Source of the DNA: Streptomyces camelliae
Lineage (GTDB): Bacteria; Actinomycetota; Actinomycetes; Streptomycetales; Streptomycetaceae
Reading direction: 5' to 3'
Assembly: GCF_027625935.1 (NCBI RefSeq)
Contig: NZ_CP115300.1
Span: 2,418,001-2,482,000, forward strand
DNA length: 64,000 nucleotides
Part shown: positions 17,105 to 25,014 of the stretch, one piece after another
Numbering within the stretch: the first letter of the stretch is position 1
Layout: each line of letters begins with the position of its first letter
The notes under the pieces: model-generated
Told to the model about the DNA's origin: nothing
The model's input: only the letters and a program-made list of their open reading frames with translations
Databases searched by the model: none
Position numbers and translations under genes: made by a program

Positions 17105-17775
17105 TGAGGGTCGCCATTGCCGGAGCCGGCGCCGTCGGCCGCTCGATCGCGGCCGAGCTGCTGGAGAACGGCCACGAGGTCCTGCTCGTCGACAAGGCCC
17201 CGACCGCCATCTCGGTGGAGCGGGTGCCGCAGGCGGAATGGCTGCTGGCCGATGCCTGTGAGATCACGTCCCTGGACGAGGCGGCGCTGCAGCGCTGCAA
17301 CGTCGTCATCGCCGCGACCGGCGACGACAAGGTCAACCTGGTCGTCTCGCTGCTCGCCAAGACGGAGTACGGCGTCCCGCGCGTCGTCGCCCGCGTCAAC
17401 AACCCGAAGAACGAGTGGCTGTTCAACGAGGCCTGGGGCGTGGACGTGGCCGTCTCCACCCCGCGCCTGATGTCCGCCCTGGTGGAGGAGGCGGTGAGCG
17501 TCGGCGACCTGGTCCGGCTGCTCCGCTTCAGCCACGGCGACGCCAACCTCGTGGAGCTGACCCTGCCCGAGGAGTCGGCCCTGGCCGGCACCCAGGTCGG
17601 CGATGTCCAGTGGCCGGAGGACACCTCGCTGGTCACGATCATCCGCGGCACCCGCGTCCTCACCCCCTCCAGGGAGGACTCCCTGGAGCCTGGCGACGAG
17701 CTGCTGTTCGTGGCCGCCCAGGCCCGGGAGGAGCAGCTGGAGGAGCTGCTGTCGGTGCGGCGCGAAGAAAGCTGA
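17104..17775 (+). CDS. ceoC: TrkA-family potassium-uptake regulatory protein (second of pair)
   Basis: 223 aa, the same length and layout as its neighbour. The RCK-N domain has VAIAGAGAVGRSIAAEL, LLVDK at the end of strand 2 and VVIAATGDDKVNL. The RCK-C domain follows after about residue 140 (ANLVELTLPEESALAGTQVGD, GDELLFVA). The ATG overlaps the ceoB stop, so the two are made together and probably form a hetero-oligomer. RCK-C domains bind cyclic di-AMP in several Gram-positive K+ systems; whether this one does is not visible. A strong bidirectional terminator follows. Confidence 0.85.
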   Translation: MRVAIAGAGAVGRSIAAELLENGHEVLLVDKAPTAISVERVPQAEWLLADACEITSLDEAALQRCNVVIAATGDDKVNLVVSLLAKTEYGVPRVVARVNNPKNEWLFNEAWGVDVAVSTPRLMSALVEEAVSVGDLVRLLRFSHGDANLVELTLPEESALAGTQVGDVQWPEDTSLVTIIRGTRVLTPSREDSLEPGDELLFVAAQAREEQLEELLSVRREES

Positions 17776-17786
17776 CGTGCACGACG

Positions 17787-17816
17787 AAGGGCGCCCTTGC
17801 TGCCAAGGGCGCCCTT
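17787..17816. terminator. Bidirectional terminator between ceoC and the DUF3159 gene
   Basis: Two copies of the self-complementary 12-mer AAGGGCGCCCTT separated by six bases form a perfect 12-bp stem followed by TT on the plus strand. It serves the two convergent genes. Confidence 0.8.
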
Positions 17817-17837
17817 TTCGCGTCGTACGACGGCTCG

Positions 17838-18590
17838 CTACGCGTCCCGGCGGTGCCGGCCGGCCGCCTCCGTGGCCGCCGCCTTCCTCTCCTCGGCCGC
17901 CTTCTCCTCCGCCTCCATCTCCGCGAAGACGTCGATCGGTGCGGGCGCCTTCGCCAGGAAGACCCAGGTGAGCCAGACCGCCAGCAGGAACGGCGGGATC
18001 TTCAGGGCGACCAGGACCCAGCCGAGCTTGGTGGTGTCGGACCACCAGTAGAGCGGGAAGAGGATCGCGCACTTGGCCAGCAGGATCAGGCCCCAGGCCC
18101 AACTCGCCTTCGCGTAGGCCTTCTTGCGGCCGGGGTTGCGGGTGCGCCAGGAGAGGTTCTCCTTGAAGACCGGGCCCAGGATCAGGCCGATCAGGGGTAC
18201 ACCGGCGAGGGTCGTGACGATGTACGCCACCGCGAGGCCCAGCGTGTAGAGCATGCCGGGGAGGTAGAAGTCCTTGGCGTTTCCGGTGAACATCGCGAAG
18301 ACGACGCCGAAGGCCACGCCGAAGACGCCGCTGAAGGCGTGCTTGACGGTGTCCTTCATCGCGAGGCGGACCACGACCAGGACCAGGGAGACGATCAGTG
18401 CGGCGATCGCCGACACGTGCAGGTTCTTGTCGATCGTGAAGATCGCGACGAAGAGCAGGCCCGGCACGACCGTCTCGACCATGCCGCGGACCCCGCCGAA
18501 CGCCTCGAACAGGGCGGCCTCGGTCACCGCCCGGGCGTCGTCGGTCTGCGCCTGACCGGCGTCTTCGGTCGGCTTGTCGAGGGACGTCAC
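17838..18590 (-). CDS. DUF3159 integral membrane protein
   Basis: 250 aa from a GTG. At least five hydrophobic helices: around 45-60 (VPGLLFVAIFT), 62-76, 85-105, 112-135 and 165-215 (two segments). The C-terminal tail is cytosolic and Ala/Glu/Lys-rich. It matches the actinobacterial DUF3159 family. Its stop-start gap to the upstream OB-fold gene is only 3 bases, so the two are one operon. In mycobacteria the same family lies next to ceoC, which hints at a link with ion transport or membrane homeostasis, but no activity is known. Confidence 0.8.
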   Translation of the reverse strand: MTSLDKPTEDAGQAQTDDARAVTEAALFEAFGGVRGMVETVVPGLLFVAIFTIDKNLHVSAIAALIVSLVLVVVRLAMKDTVKHAFSGVFGVAFGVVFAMFTGNAKDFYLPGMLYTLGLAVAYIVTTLAGVPLIGLILGPVFKENLSWRTRNPGRKKAYAKASWAWGLILLAKCAILFPLYWWSDTTKLGWVLVALKIPPFLLAVWLTWVFLAKAPAPIDVFAEMEAEEKAAEERKAAATEAAGRHRRDA

Positions 18591-18593
18591 CGG

Positions 18594-18992
18594 CTACTCC
18601 CGTCCGAGGGGTCGCAGTTCGTACTTGGGGTTGAACAGCACCCGGCGGCCTCGGCTCATGGAGATCCGGCCCGATGCGATCAGCTTGCGTCCCGGTTCTA
18701 TGCCCACGATGGAACGCCTGCCGAGCCACACCACGTCCAGTGCCGCGGAGCCGTCGAACAGCTCGGCCTCCAGGGCCGGGACTCCGGCGCGCGGACGCAG
18801 GGTGACCGTGCGCAAGGTACCAGTTACGGTGACGATCTGCCGGTCCTGGCAGTCGCCGATCCTGATGCAGCCCGTGGTCTCGGCGTCTTCCCGCAGCTCC
18901 GCGGACTCCAGGTCCTCCTGCGACGAGGAAAGCCGGTCGAGCATGCGCCGGAACCGGCCGGCCGGCTTCTCGGAACGGGGAACAGCACTCAT
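18594..18992 (-). CDS. OB-fold nucleic-acid-binding-like protein
   Basis: 132 aa from ATG 18992; the long upstream extension to 19358 has no coding support and overlaps kdpE. After a charged helical start (RFRRMLDRLSSSQEDLE), residues about 45-125 form an OB-fold pattern: ITVxG-like strand QIVTVTGTLRTVTLRP, ELFDGSAALDVVWLGR, GIEPGRKLIASGRISM and VLFNPKYELRPL. This resembles the tRNA-anticodon/RecG-type OB domain. Co-transcribed with the DUF3159 gene. Role unknown. Confidence 0.8.
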   Translation of the reverse strand: MSAVPRSEKPAGRFRRMLDRLSSSQEDLESAELREDAETTGCIRIGDCQDRQIVTVTGTLRTVTLRPRAGVPALEAELFDGSAALDVVWLGRRSIVGIEPGRKLIASGRISMSRGRRVLFNPKYELRPLGRE

Positions 18993-19055
18993 ACCTGAAG
19001 CGTACCGGGGCACACCGACACCGCCGTAGCCCCGATCACACCTCGAAACCGCAGG

Positions 19056-19186
19056 ACCGCTCACTTCTCGAACCGATACCCCATCCCCGGCTCCGTGATA
19101 CCCCATCCCCCGGGGGGCAACCCCCGGACCCCCGGCCGCCCTACCGCTCACTTCTCGAACCGATACCCCATCCCCGGCTCCGTGAT
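19056..19186. repeat. 44-bp direct repeat duplicating the 3' end of kdpE
   Basis: The segment at 19143-19186, which includes the kdpE stop codon and its last 12 or so codons, is repeated exactly at 19056-19099. The shorter piece GATACCCCATCCCC appears a third time near 19,097. The 43 bases between the copies are C/G-rich (runs of C and G). It looks like a local tandem duplication. Confidence 0.8.
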
Positions 19187-19834
19187 GAAGTGCTTCGGGT
19201 GCGAGGGATCCGTCTCCAGTTTGCGGCGCAGCTGGGCCATGTACACGCGCAGATAGTTGGTCTCGGTGCCGTACGACGGCCCCCACACCTCCTGGAGCAG
19301 CTGCTTCTGGCCGACCAGGCGGCCGGTGTTGCGGACCAGGACCTCCAGCAGGTGCCACTCGGTCGGGGTGAGCCGGACGTCCTTGCCCGCGCGGTTGACC
19401 TTCTTGGCGGCCAGGTCGACGGTGAAGCCCTCGGTCTCCACGGTGGTCAGGTCGTCCTCGCCGGGTCCGACCGGCTCGGCCCGGCGTACGGCGGCGCGCA
19501 GCCGGGCCAGCAGCTCGTCCATGCCGAAGGGCTTGGTGACGTAGTCGTCGGCGCCCGCGTCCAGCGCCTCGACCTTCTCGTCGGAGGAGTGGCGGGCGGA
19601 CAGCACCAGGATGGGCACACGGGTCCAGCCGCGCAGGCCCCTGATCACCTCGACACCGTCCATGTCGGGCAGGCCCAGGTCGAGCACGACGGCATCGGGG
19701 TGGCGGGACGCGGCGAGTTCGAGGGCGGTACGGCCGTCGGGGGCCGCGTCCACCTCGTACTTGCGTGCCTTGAGGTTGATCACGAGGGCGCGCACGATCT
19801 GCGGCTCGTCGTCGACCACGAGCACCCGGGTCAT
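19148..19834 (-). CDS. kdpE: KdpE-type response regulator (OmpR family)
   Basis: 228 aa. Receiver domain residues 1-115: acidic pocket VVDDE, phospho-acceptor D52 (VVLDLGLPDMDG), ILVLSA, and the lysine in YVTKPF. C-terminal winged helix (about 130-228) with LTPTEWHLLEVL and GPSYGTETNYLRVYMAQLRRKLE, typical of KdpE. It is translationally coupled to kdpD (ATGA). KdpE normally turns on the high-affinity K+ pump kdpFABC under K+ limitation or osmotic stress; those genes are not in this window. Confidence 0.92.
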   Translation of the reverse strand: MTRVLVVDDEPQIVRALVINLKARKYEVDAAPDGRTALELAASRHPDAVVLDLGLPDMDGVEVIRGLRGWTRVPILVLSARHSSDEKVEALDAGADDYVTKPFGMDELLARLRAAVRRAEPVGPGEDDLTTVETEGFTVDLAAKKVNRAGKDVRLTPTEWHLLEVLVRNTGRLVGQKQLLQEVWGPSYGTETNYLRVYMAQLRRKLETDPSHPKHFITEPGMGYRFEK

Positions 19835-22389
19835 AGGGTCGTCTGCCTTTCTGGTTCTACGAGGTCCCGGCCCGTGTCGAGGGCCTCGGGACGTGATCCT
19901 GCCGCGCGGAGGCTGAGCACCATGGTCAGTCCGCCGCCGGGCGTGTCCTCGGCGTTGAGGGTGCCGCCCATGGCCTCCGCGAAGCCGCGGGCGACGGCGA
20001 GACCGAGCCCGACCCCGGCGCCGCGCGGGGCGTCACCGTACCGCTGGAACGGCTCGAATATCCGGTCCTTCGCCTCGTCCGGCACGCCCGGCCCGCGGTC
20101 CACCACGCGCACCTCGACCCGGTCGGCTATGCCGCTGGCGGTGACCAGCACGCGCCGTCCGCGCGGGCTGTACTTGACGGCGTTCTCCACCAGGTTCGCC
20201 ATGCACCGCTCCAGCAGCCCGGGGTCGACCGCGACCATGGGCAGCGTCTCGGGGACCTCCAGCTCGACGCTGTCCTCGGGCACACCGACCAGCGCCATCG
20301 GAGCCACCTCGTCCACGTCGATCTCACGGATCAGCGGGGTGACCGTGCCGGTCTGGAGGCGGGACATGTCCAGCAGGTTGCCCACGAGGTGGTCGAGGCG
20401 GTCGGCGCCCTCCTCGATGCCCTCCAGCAGTTCCGCCCGGTCCTCCTCGGACCAGGCCACGTCGTCGGAGCGCAGCGAGGAGACGGCGGCCTTGATGCCG
20501 GCCAGCGGGGTGCGCAGATCGTGGCTGACGGCGGCGAGCAGGGCAGTGCGGATGCGGTTGCCCTCGGCGAGCGCGCGGGCCTGGTCGGCCTCCTCCAGCA
20601 GGCGCCGGCGGTCCAGGGCGACCGCGGCCTGCGCGGCGAAGGCGGCGAGGACCCGGCGGTCCTCGGCGGGCAGCACGCGGCCGGTGAGCGCGAGCGCCAT
20701 GTGGTCGCCGACGGGCATGTCGACGTCGGCGTCCTCGGGCCGCTCCAGCGGGCGCCCGAATCCGGCGCGGCCGGCGCAGGTCCACGGCTCGACGTCGCCC
20801 GCCCGCTCCAGCAGCGCGGCCGACTCCATCGCGAAGGTCTCCCGGACCCGCTCCAGCAGCTCCTCCAGGCTGGTCTCGCCGCGCAGCACGTTTCCGGCGA
20901 GGAAGGACAGGATCTCCGACTCGGCGCGCAGCCGGGCCGCCTGATGGGTGCGCCGGGCGGCGAGGTCCACCACCGAGGCCACCGACACCGCGACGCACAG
21001 GAAGATCACTATGGCGACGATGTTCTTGGGGTCGGCGATGGTCCACCTGTGCAGCGGCGGTGTGTAGAAGTAGTTCAGCAGCAGCGAGCCGAAGGCCACC
21101 GAGGCCAGCGCGGGCAGCAGGCCGCCGAGCAGGGCCGCCGCGACCGTGACGGCCAGGAAGACCAGCATGTCGTTGGCGAAGCCGAGGTCGACGGTGTTCA
21201 GCAGCGCCGCGAGCGCGGCCGGGCCGCCGAGTCCGGCGAGCCAGCCCGAGACGATCCGGGCCCGCCCGAGCCGTGCGCCCCGGGCCACGGGCAGTCCCCG
21301 GCCCTTGGCGACCTCCTCGTGGGTGACGATGTGGACGTCGAGGTCGGGGCCGGAGTCCCGGGCGACCGTGGCGCCGACGCCGGGACCGAAGACGTACTGC
21401 CAGGCCTTGCGGCGCGAGGAGCCGAGGACGATCTGGGTGGCGTTCACACCGCGCGCGAAGTCCAGCAGAGCGGCCGGTATGTCGTCGCCGATCACATGGT
21501 GGAAGGTGCCGCCCAGGTCCTCCACGAGGGTGCGCTGGACGGCCAGCTCCTTCGGGGAGGCCGCGGTCAGGCCGTCGCTGCGGGCTATGTACACGGCGAG
21601 CACCTCGCCGCCGGCGCCCTTCTCGGCGAGCCGGGCCGCCCGCCGGATCAGCGTGCGCCCCTCGGGGCCGCCGGTCAGACCGACCACGATCCGCTCCCGC
21701 GAACCCCAGATCTTGGAGACCCGGTGCTCGCTGCGGTAGGCGTTGAGGTACTCGTCGACCCGGTCGGCCACCCACAGCAGCGCCAACTCCCGCAGCGCGG
21801 TGAGGTTTCCGGGGCGGAAGTAGTTGGACAGGGCCGCGTCGACCTTGTCCGGCTGGTAGATATTGCCGTGCGCCATCCGGCGGCGCAGGGCCTGCGGGGA
21901 CATGTCGACCAGCTCGATCTGGTCGGCCCGCCGTACGACCTCGTCCGGGACGGTCTCCTGCTGCCGCACCCCCGTGATCGACTCCACGACATCGCCGAGT
22001 GACTCCAGGTGCTGGATGTTGACGGTCGAGATCACGTCGATCCCGGCCGCCAGCAACTCCTCCACGTCCTGCCAGCGCTTGGCGTTGCGCGAGCCCGGGA
22101 CATTGGTGTGGGCGAGTTCGTCCACCAGGGCGACGGCGGGCGCCCGGCGCAGCACGGCGTCGACGTCCATCTCGCCGAAGAAGGCGTCGCGGTACCGCAG
22201 GCGCTTGTGCGGGATCTGCTCCAGGCCGTGCAGCATCACCTCGGTGCGCGACCGGCCGTGGTGCTCCACGAAGGCCACGACACAGTCGGTGCCCCGCTCC
22301 GCACGGCGGTGCGCCTCGGACAGCATCGCGAAGGTCTTGCCGACACCCGGTGCCGCGCCGAGGTAGATCCGAAGCTTGCCGCGTGCCAT
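19831..22389 (-). CDS. kdpD: KdpD sensor histidine kinase
   Basis: 852 aa from ATG 22389 with GGAG 5 bases upstream. The N-terminal KdpD domain has Walker A GAAPGVGKT (11-19). A USP-like domain follows at about 230-360 (RIVVGLTGGPEGRTLIRRAARLA). Four transmembrane helices (DUF4118, about 385-480) come next, then a GAF-like segment. The HisKA domain has AAVSHDLRTPLAG as phospho-acceptor box. The HATPase domain has NLVENAVKYSPRG, DRGPGVP and GVGLGLAVARGF. The USP domain of KdpD binds cyclic di-AMP in Staphylococcus; that is a precedent, not evidence here. Stop overlaps the kdpE ATG. Confidence 0.92.
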   Translation of the reverse strand: MARGKLRIYLGAAPGVGKTFAMLSEAHRRAERGTDCVVAFVEHHGRSRTEVMLHGLEQIPHKRLRYRDAFFGEMDVDAVLRRAPAVALVDELAHTNVPGSRNAKRWQDVEELLAAGIDVISTVNIQHLESLGDVVESITGVRQQETVPDEVVRRADQIELVDMSPQALRRRMAHGNIYQPDKVDAALSNYFRPGNLTALRELALLWVADRVDEYLNAYRSEHRVSKIWGSRERIVVGLTGGPEGRTLIRRAARLAEKGAGGEVLAVYIARSDGLTAASPKELAVQRTLVEDLGGTFHHVIGDDIPAALLDFARGVNATQIVLGSSRRKAWQYVFGPGVGATVARDSGPDLDVHIVTHEEVAKGRGLPVARGARLGRARIVSGWLAGLGGPAALAALLNTVDLGFANDMLVFLAVTVAAALLGGLLPALASVAFGSLLLNYFYTPPLHRWTIADPKNIVAIVIFLCVAVSVASVVDLAARRTHQAARLRAESEILSFLAGNVLRGETSLEELLERVRETFAMESAALLERAGDVEPWTCAGRAGFGRPLERPEDADVDMPVGDHMALALTGRVLPAEDRRVLAAFAAQAAVALDRRRLLEEADQARALAEGNRIRTALLAAVSHDLRTPLAGIKAAVSSLRSDDVAWSEEDRAELLEGIEEGADRLDHLVGNLLDMSRLQTGTVTPLIREIDVDEVAPMALVGVPEDSVELEVPETLPMVAVDPGLLERCMANLVENAVKYSPRGRRVLVTASGIADRVEVRVVDRGPGVPDEAKDRIFEPFQRYGDAPRGAGVGLGLAVARGFAEAMGGTLNAEDTPGGGLTMVLSLRAAGSRPEALDTGRDLVEPERQTTL

Positions 22390-22552
22390 GGCTCCATTGT
22401 CTTCCGGTGACTGCCGCATACGCAGCGTCGACCTTACGGCCAACAATCACGGCAAACAGGACAGGAAGGTCGGCAGCGGGCAACTTTGACGTAACTCTGA
22501 TGAGCGTCTCGCCGTCCGCGCGGGCGAAAACAACGGGCGACAACAGGCGGGA

Positions 22553-22580
22553 AAGGGCCGCACCCCGGGGTACGGCCCTT
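22553..22580 (-). terminator. Terminator after the dut/DUF3710 operon
   Basis: AAGGGCCG and CGGCCCTT form an 8-bp stem around a partly paired 12-base loop. On the minus strand the stem is followed by CTTTCCC. It lies 16 bases beyond the DUF3710 stop. Confidence 0.7.
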
Positions 22581-22595
22581 CGTCGGCCACGGCGC

Positions 22596-23357
22596 CTACC
22601 GCACCTCGGTGATCTCGGGCCCTCGCTCCAGCTGCCCCATGCCACCCGAGAAGCGGGACTCCTCCTGCTGCACGCCCTCGGGGACCATCTGCGCGTCGTT
22701 GGGCAGCTTGAGGACGATCGGGTCGCGGGGCGCCATCGGCCCCTCGCCGCGGACCACGACCGTGTCACGGAAGATCTGCTCCAGCAGCCCGGCGGCCTGC
22801 GGCTGCACGGCGCCCTGGCCGGAGATCACACCGCGCAGGAACCAGCGCGGGCCGTCCACGCCGACGAACCGCACGACCTGGAAGCCGCCGGTGCCGTCGG
22901 GCAGCTGCACCGGCACCTGGGCGCGCAGCTCCCAGCCGAGCGGGCCCTCGACCTCGTCGACGATGCCACCCTGCTGGGTGATGCCGGCCCCGATCTCCTC
23001 GCGGACCTCGCCCCAGATGCCCTCGCGCTTGGGCGCGGCGAAGGCCTGGAGCTGGATGGCGCTGTCGCGCAGCACGACCGTGGCGGCGACGATCGCGTCG
23101 CCGGCGACCTCGACCCGCAGCTCCATGCCGTCCACGCCGGGGACGAACAGACCGCCGAGGTCCACCCGGCCCTCGGCCGGTTCGCGCACCTCGGTGCTGT
23201 CCCAGGGCCCGTCGGGGCGGGGCCCGGGCTCCAGCCGGACGCGCTCGCGCTCGGCCTCTTCTTCCTCGTCCGCCTCGGTGTCGACGCTGTCGACGACCTG
23301 CTCGGCCTCGCCGGCCGCGTCCTCGGCGGCACCCTTCTTCTTGCGACGTCCGAACAC
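22596..23357 (-). CDS. DUF3710 conserved actinobacterial protein
   Basis: 253 aa from GTG 23357, chosen because AAGGA lies 8 bases upstream and the preceding dut stop is one base away. It starts with a basic FGRRKKK and an acidic linker (residues 15-45). The globular part follows (GRVDLGGLFVPGVDGMELRVEV, GWELRAQVPVQLPDGTGG, VRFVGVDGPRWFLRG). It belongs to the DUF3710 family, always near dut in actinobacteria. Function unknown; coupling to dut suggests a shared mRNA rather than a shared pathway. Confidence 0.8.
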   Translation of the reverse strand: MFGRRKKKGAAEDAAGEAEQVVDSVDTEADEEEEAERERVRLEPGPRPDGPWDSTEVREPAEGRVDLGGLFVPGVDGMELRVEVAGDAIVAATVVLRDSAIQLQAFAAPKREGIWGEVREEIGAGITQQGGIVDEVEGPLGWELRAQVPVQLPDGTGGFQVVRFVGVDGPRWFLRGVISGQGAVQPQAAGLLEQIFRDTVVVRGEGPMAPRDPIVLKLPNDAQMVPEGVQQEESRFSGGMGQLERGPEITEVR

Positions 23358-23358
23358 G

Positions 23359-23910
23359 TCACTGTCCTTCCCGGTCGGATACGACCGAAGCGTATCGATT
23401 CCCACCCGTCGGACCGCCTACGGCGGCCTGACCGCTTGTGCCGCTCTCGCCGCCCACCGCGGCATGGCCACCGGTGGACCCGAAGCCCCCTTCGGCCCGC
23501 GCCGAGTCGGGAAGCTCCGCCACCGGAAGGAAGCGGACCCTCTCGACCTGCTGGACGACCAGTTGGGCAATCCGGTCGAAGCGCTCGAACCGCACGGACT
23601 CGCGCGGGTCGAGATTCACCACGATCACCTTGATCTCCCCACGGTACCCGGCATCAACCGTCCCCGGGGCATTCACGAGGGCGACACCGCAGCGGGCGGC
23701 CAGACCGGAACGTGGGTGCACGAAGGCCGCGTACCCCTCCGGGAGGGCGATCGACACCCCGGTGGGCAGCACGGCCCGCTCGCCGGGCGCCAGCTCGCAC
23801 GCCTCGGTGGTGCGCAGATCGGCTCCGGCGTCCCCGGGGTGCTCGTACGCCGGGAGCGGTACGTCGGGGTCGACGCGGCGGATCAGTACGTCGAGGGGGC
23901 TACGGCTCAC
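23359..23910 (-). CDS. dut: Deoxyuridine 5'-triphosphate nucleotidohydrolase
   Basis: 183 aa from a GTG overlapping the stop of the thioesterase gene. It hydrolyses dUTP to dUMP, keeping uracil out of DNA and feeding dTMP synthesis. The five trimeric dUTPase motifs are visible in order: DAGADLRT, HPRSGLA, GTVDAGYRGEIKV, RIAQLVV and AEGGFGSTG. The C-terminus runs about 30 residues beyond motif V as a Gly/Ser-rich tail, longer than usual. Thymidine kinase lies 14 kb away, but no direct coupling is implied. Confidence 0.95.
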   Translation of the reverse strand: MSRSPLDVLIRRVDPDVPLPAYEHPGDAGADLRTTEACELAPGERAVLPTGVSIALPEGYAAFVHPRSGLAARCGVALVNAPGTVDAGYRGEIKVIVVNLDPRESVRFERFDRIAQLVVQQVERVRFLPVAELPDSARAEGGFGSTGGHAAVGGESGTSGQAAVGGPTGGNRYASVVSDREGQ

Positions 23911-24491
23911 GGGTTCACCTCGAAGGCGCGGGTGCGCCGGATCTGGTCCGGGTCGCTCATGACGGCCTGGATCTCCTCCCGGCGGCCGTGGTCGGTGAAG
24001 TGGTCGACCTTCACCTCGATGAAGAGGGCGTCGGCACGGACGGCGACGGGCCCGTCGGGGCCGCCGATGCGTCCGGTGGCCGTGGAGTAGATCTTCCGCC
24101 CGGCGACGGCGGTGACCTCGGCCTGCAGGTGGAGCACGGTGCCGACCGGAACGGGCCGCACGAAGTCGGTCTCCAGGCGTCCCGTCACGGCGATGGTCCG
24201 CAGCAGCCAGTTCAGCGAGCCGAGGGTCTCGTCCAGGGCCGTGGCCAGCACTCCGCCGTGCGCGAGGCCCGGTGCGCCCTGGTGGGCGGGCTGGACGGTG
24301 AACTCGGCGGTCAGCGAGACGTCCTCGCCGGCCCGCGCCTCCAAGTGCAGCCCGTGCGACTGCCCGGGGCCACAGCCGAAACAGTGTTCGTAGTGGGCAC
24401 CGAGGAGCTCCCCGGGCGCGGGCGCGTCGGGGTGCCGTACCGGTTTCACCGCGTCGGCGGGAGGCTGAAGGCTTGCGGAACTACCACTCAC
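23907..24491 (-). CDS. PaaI-type hot-dog thioesterase
   Basis: 194 aa from GTG 24491 (MSGSSASL); the longer frame to 24860 runs antisense through the DUF3093 gene and was rejected. The hot-dog fold core is at about residues 40-175: HCFGCGPGQSHGLHL, then PGLAHGGVLATALDETLGSLN, where HGG and the D/E in the helix are the usual active-site elements. DFVRPVPVGTVLHLQAEV and the final strands follow. Likely acts on acyl-CoA or aryl-CoA. GTGA overlap couples it to dut. Confidence 0.8.
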   Translation of the reverse strand: MSGSSASLQPPADAVKPVRHPDAPAPGELLGAHYEHCFGCGPGQSHGLHLEARAGEDVSLTAEFTVQPAHQGAPGLAHGGVLATALDETLGSLNWLLRTIAVTGRLETDFVRPVPVGTVLHLQAEVTAVAGRKIYSTATGRIGGPDGPVAVRADALFIEVKVDHFTDHGRREEIQAVMSDPDQIRRTRAFEVNP

Positions 24492-24549
24492 AGGCGCAGA
24501 CCTTACCCGCGCGTCGGCGCAATACGGATCCCGTGCCAAGCTTGGCTTC

Positions 24550-25014
24550 ATGCAGCTCTCCGCCACCCCGTACGAAGAACGCCTCACCGCCCCCCGCTCG
24601 TGGTGGTTCATCAGCTTCCTCGTGGGCGTTTCCTTCGCCCTGATCCTGCTTCCGTTCGGCACGCTGCCGCTGCTCGGCGGTCTGGTCGGCGGTACGGCGG
24701 CCGCAGCGGTGGTGGCGAGCGCGTACGGCTCGCCGCGCATCCGGGTCGTGGGCGACGCGCTGATCGCGGGCGAGGCGAAGATCCCGGTGGCGGCGCTCGG
24801 CGAGTCGGAGGTGCTGGACCCGGAGGAGGCCCGCGCCTGGCGTACGTACAAGGCCGACACGCGCGCGTTCCTGCTGCTGCGCGCCTACATCCCCACGGCG
24901 CTGCGGGTGGAGGTCACCGACCCCGAGGACCCGACGCCGTACCTGTACCTGTCGACGCGTGAGCCGGAGCGGCTGGCGGCGGCGATCGAGGCGGCGCGCA
25001 CCGCGCACGCCTAA
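24550..25014 (+). CDS. DUF3093 membrane protein
   Basis: 154 aa from ATG 24550. Two adjacent hydrophobic helices (about 18-40 and 42-60: WWFISFLVGVSFALILLPFG, LLGGLVGGTAAAAVVASAYG) are followed by a soluble beta-rich domain ending in YLYLSTREPERLAAAI. It matches the actinobacterial DUF3093 family, known beside dut. It is divergent from the thioesterase gene, and its stop overlaps that of the convergent gene at 25011. Function unknown. Confidence 0.8.
   Translation: MQLSATPYEERLTAPRSWWFISFLVGVSFALILLPFGTLPLLGGLVGGTAAAAVVASAYGSPRIRVVGDALIAGEAKIPVAALGESEVLDPEEARAWRTYKADTRAFLLLRAYIPTALRVEVTDPEDPTPYLYLSTREPERLAAAIEAARTAHA

Noticed and set aside
20324..22768. 814-codon frame on the same strand as kdpD
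   Set aside because: Out-of-frame shadow of kdpD, almost pure Arg/Ala/Gly/Pro.
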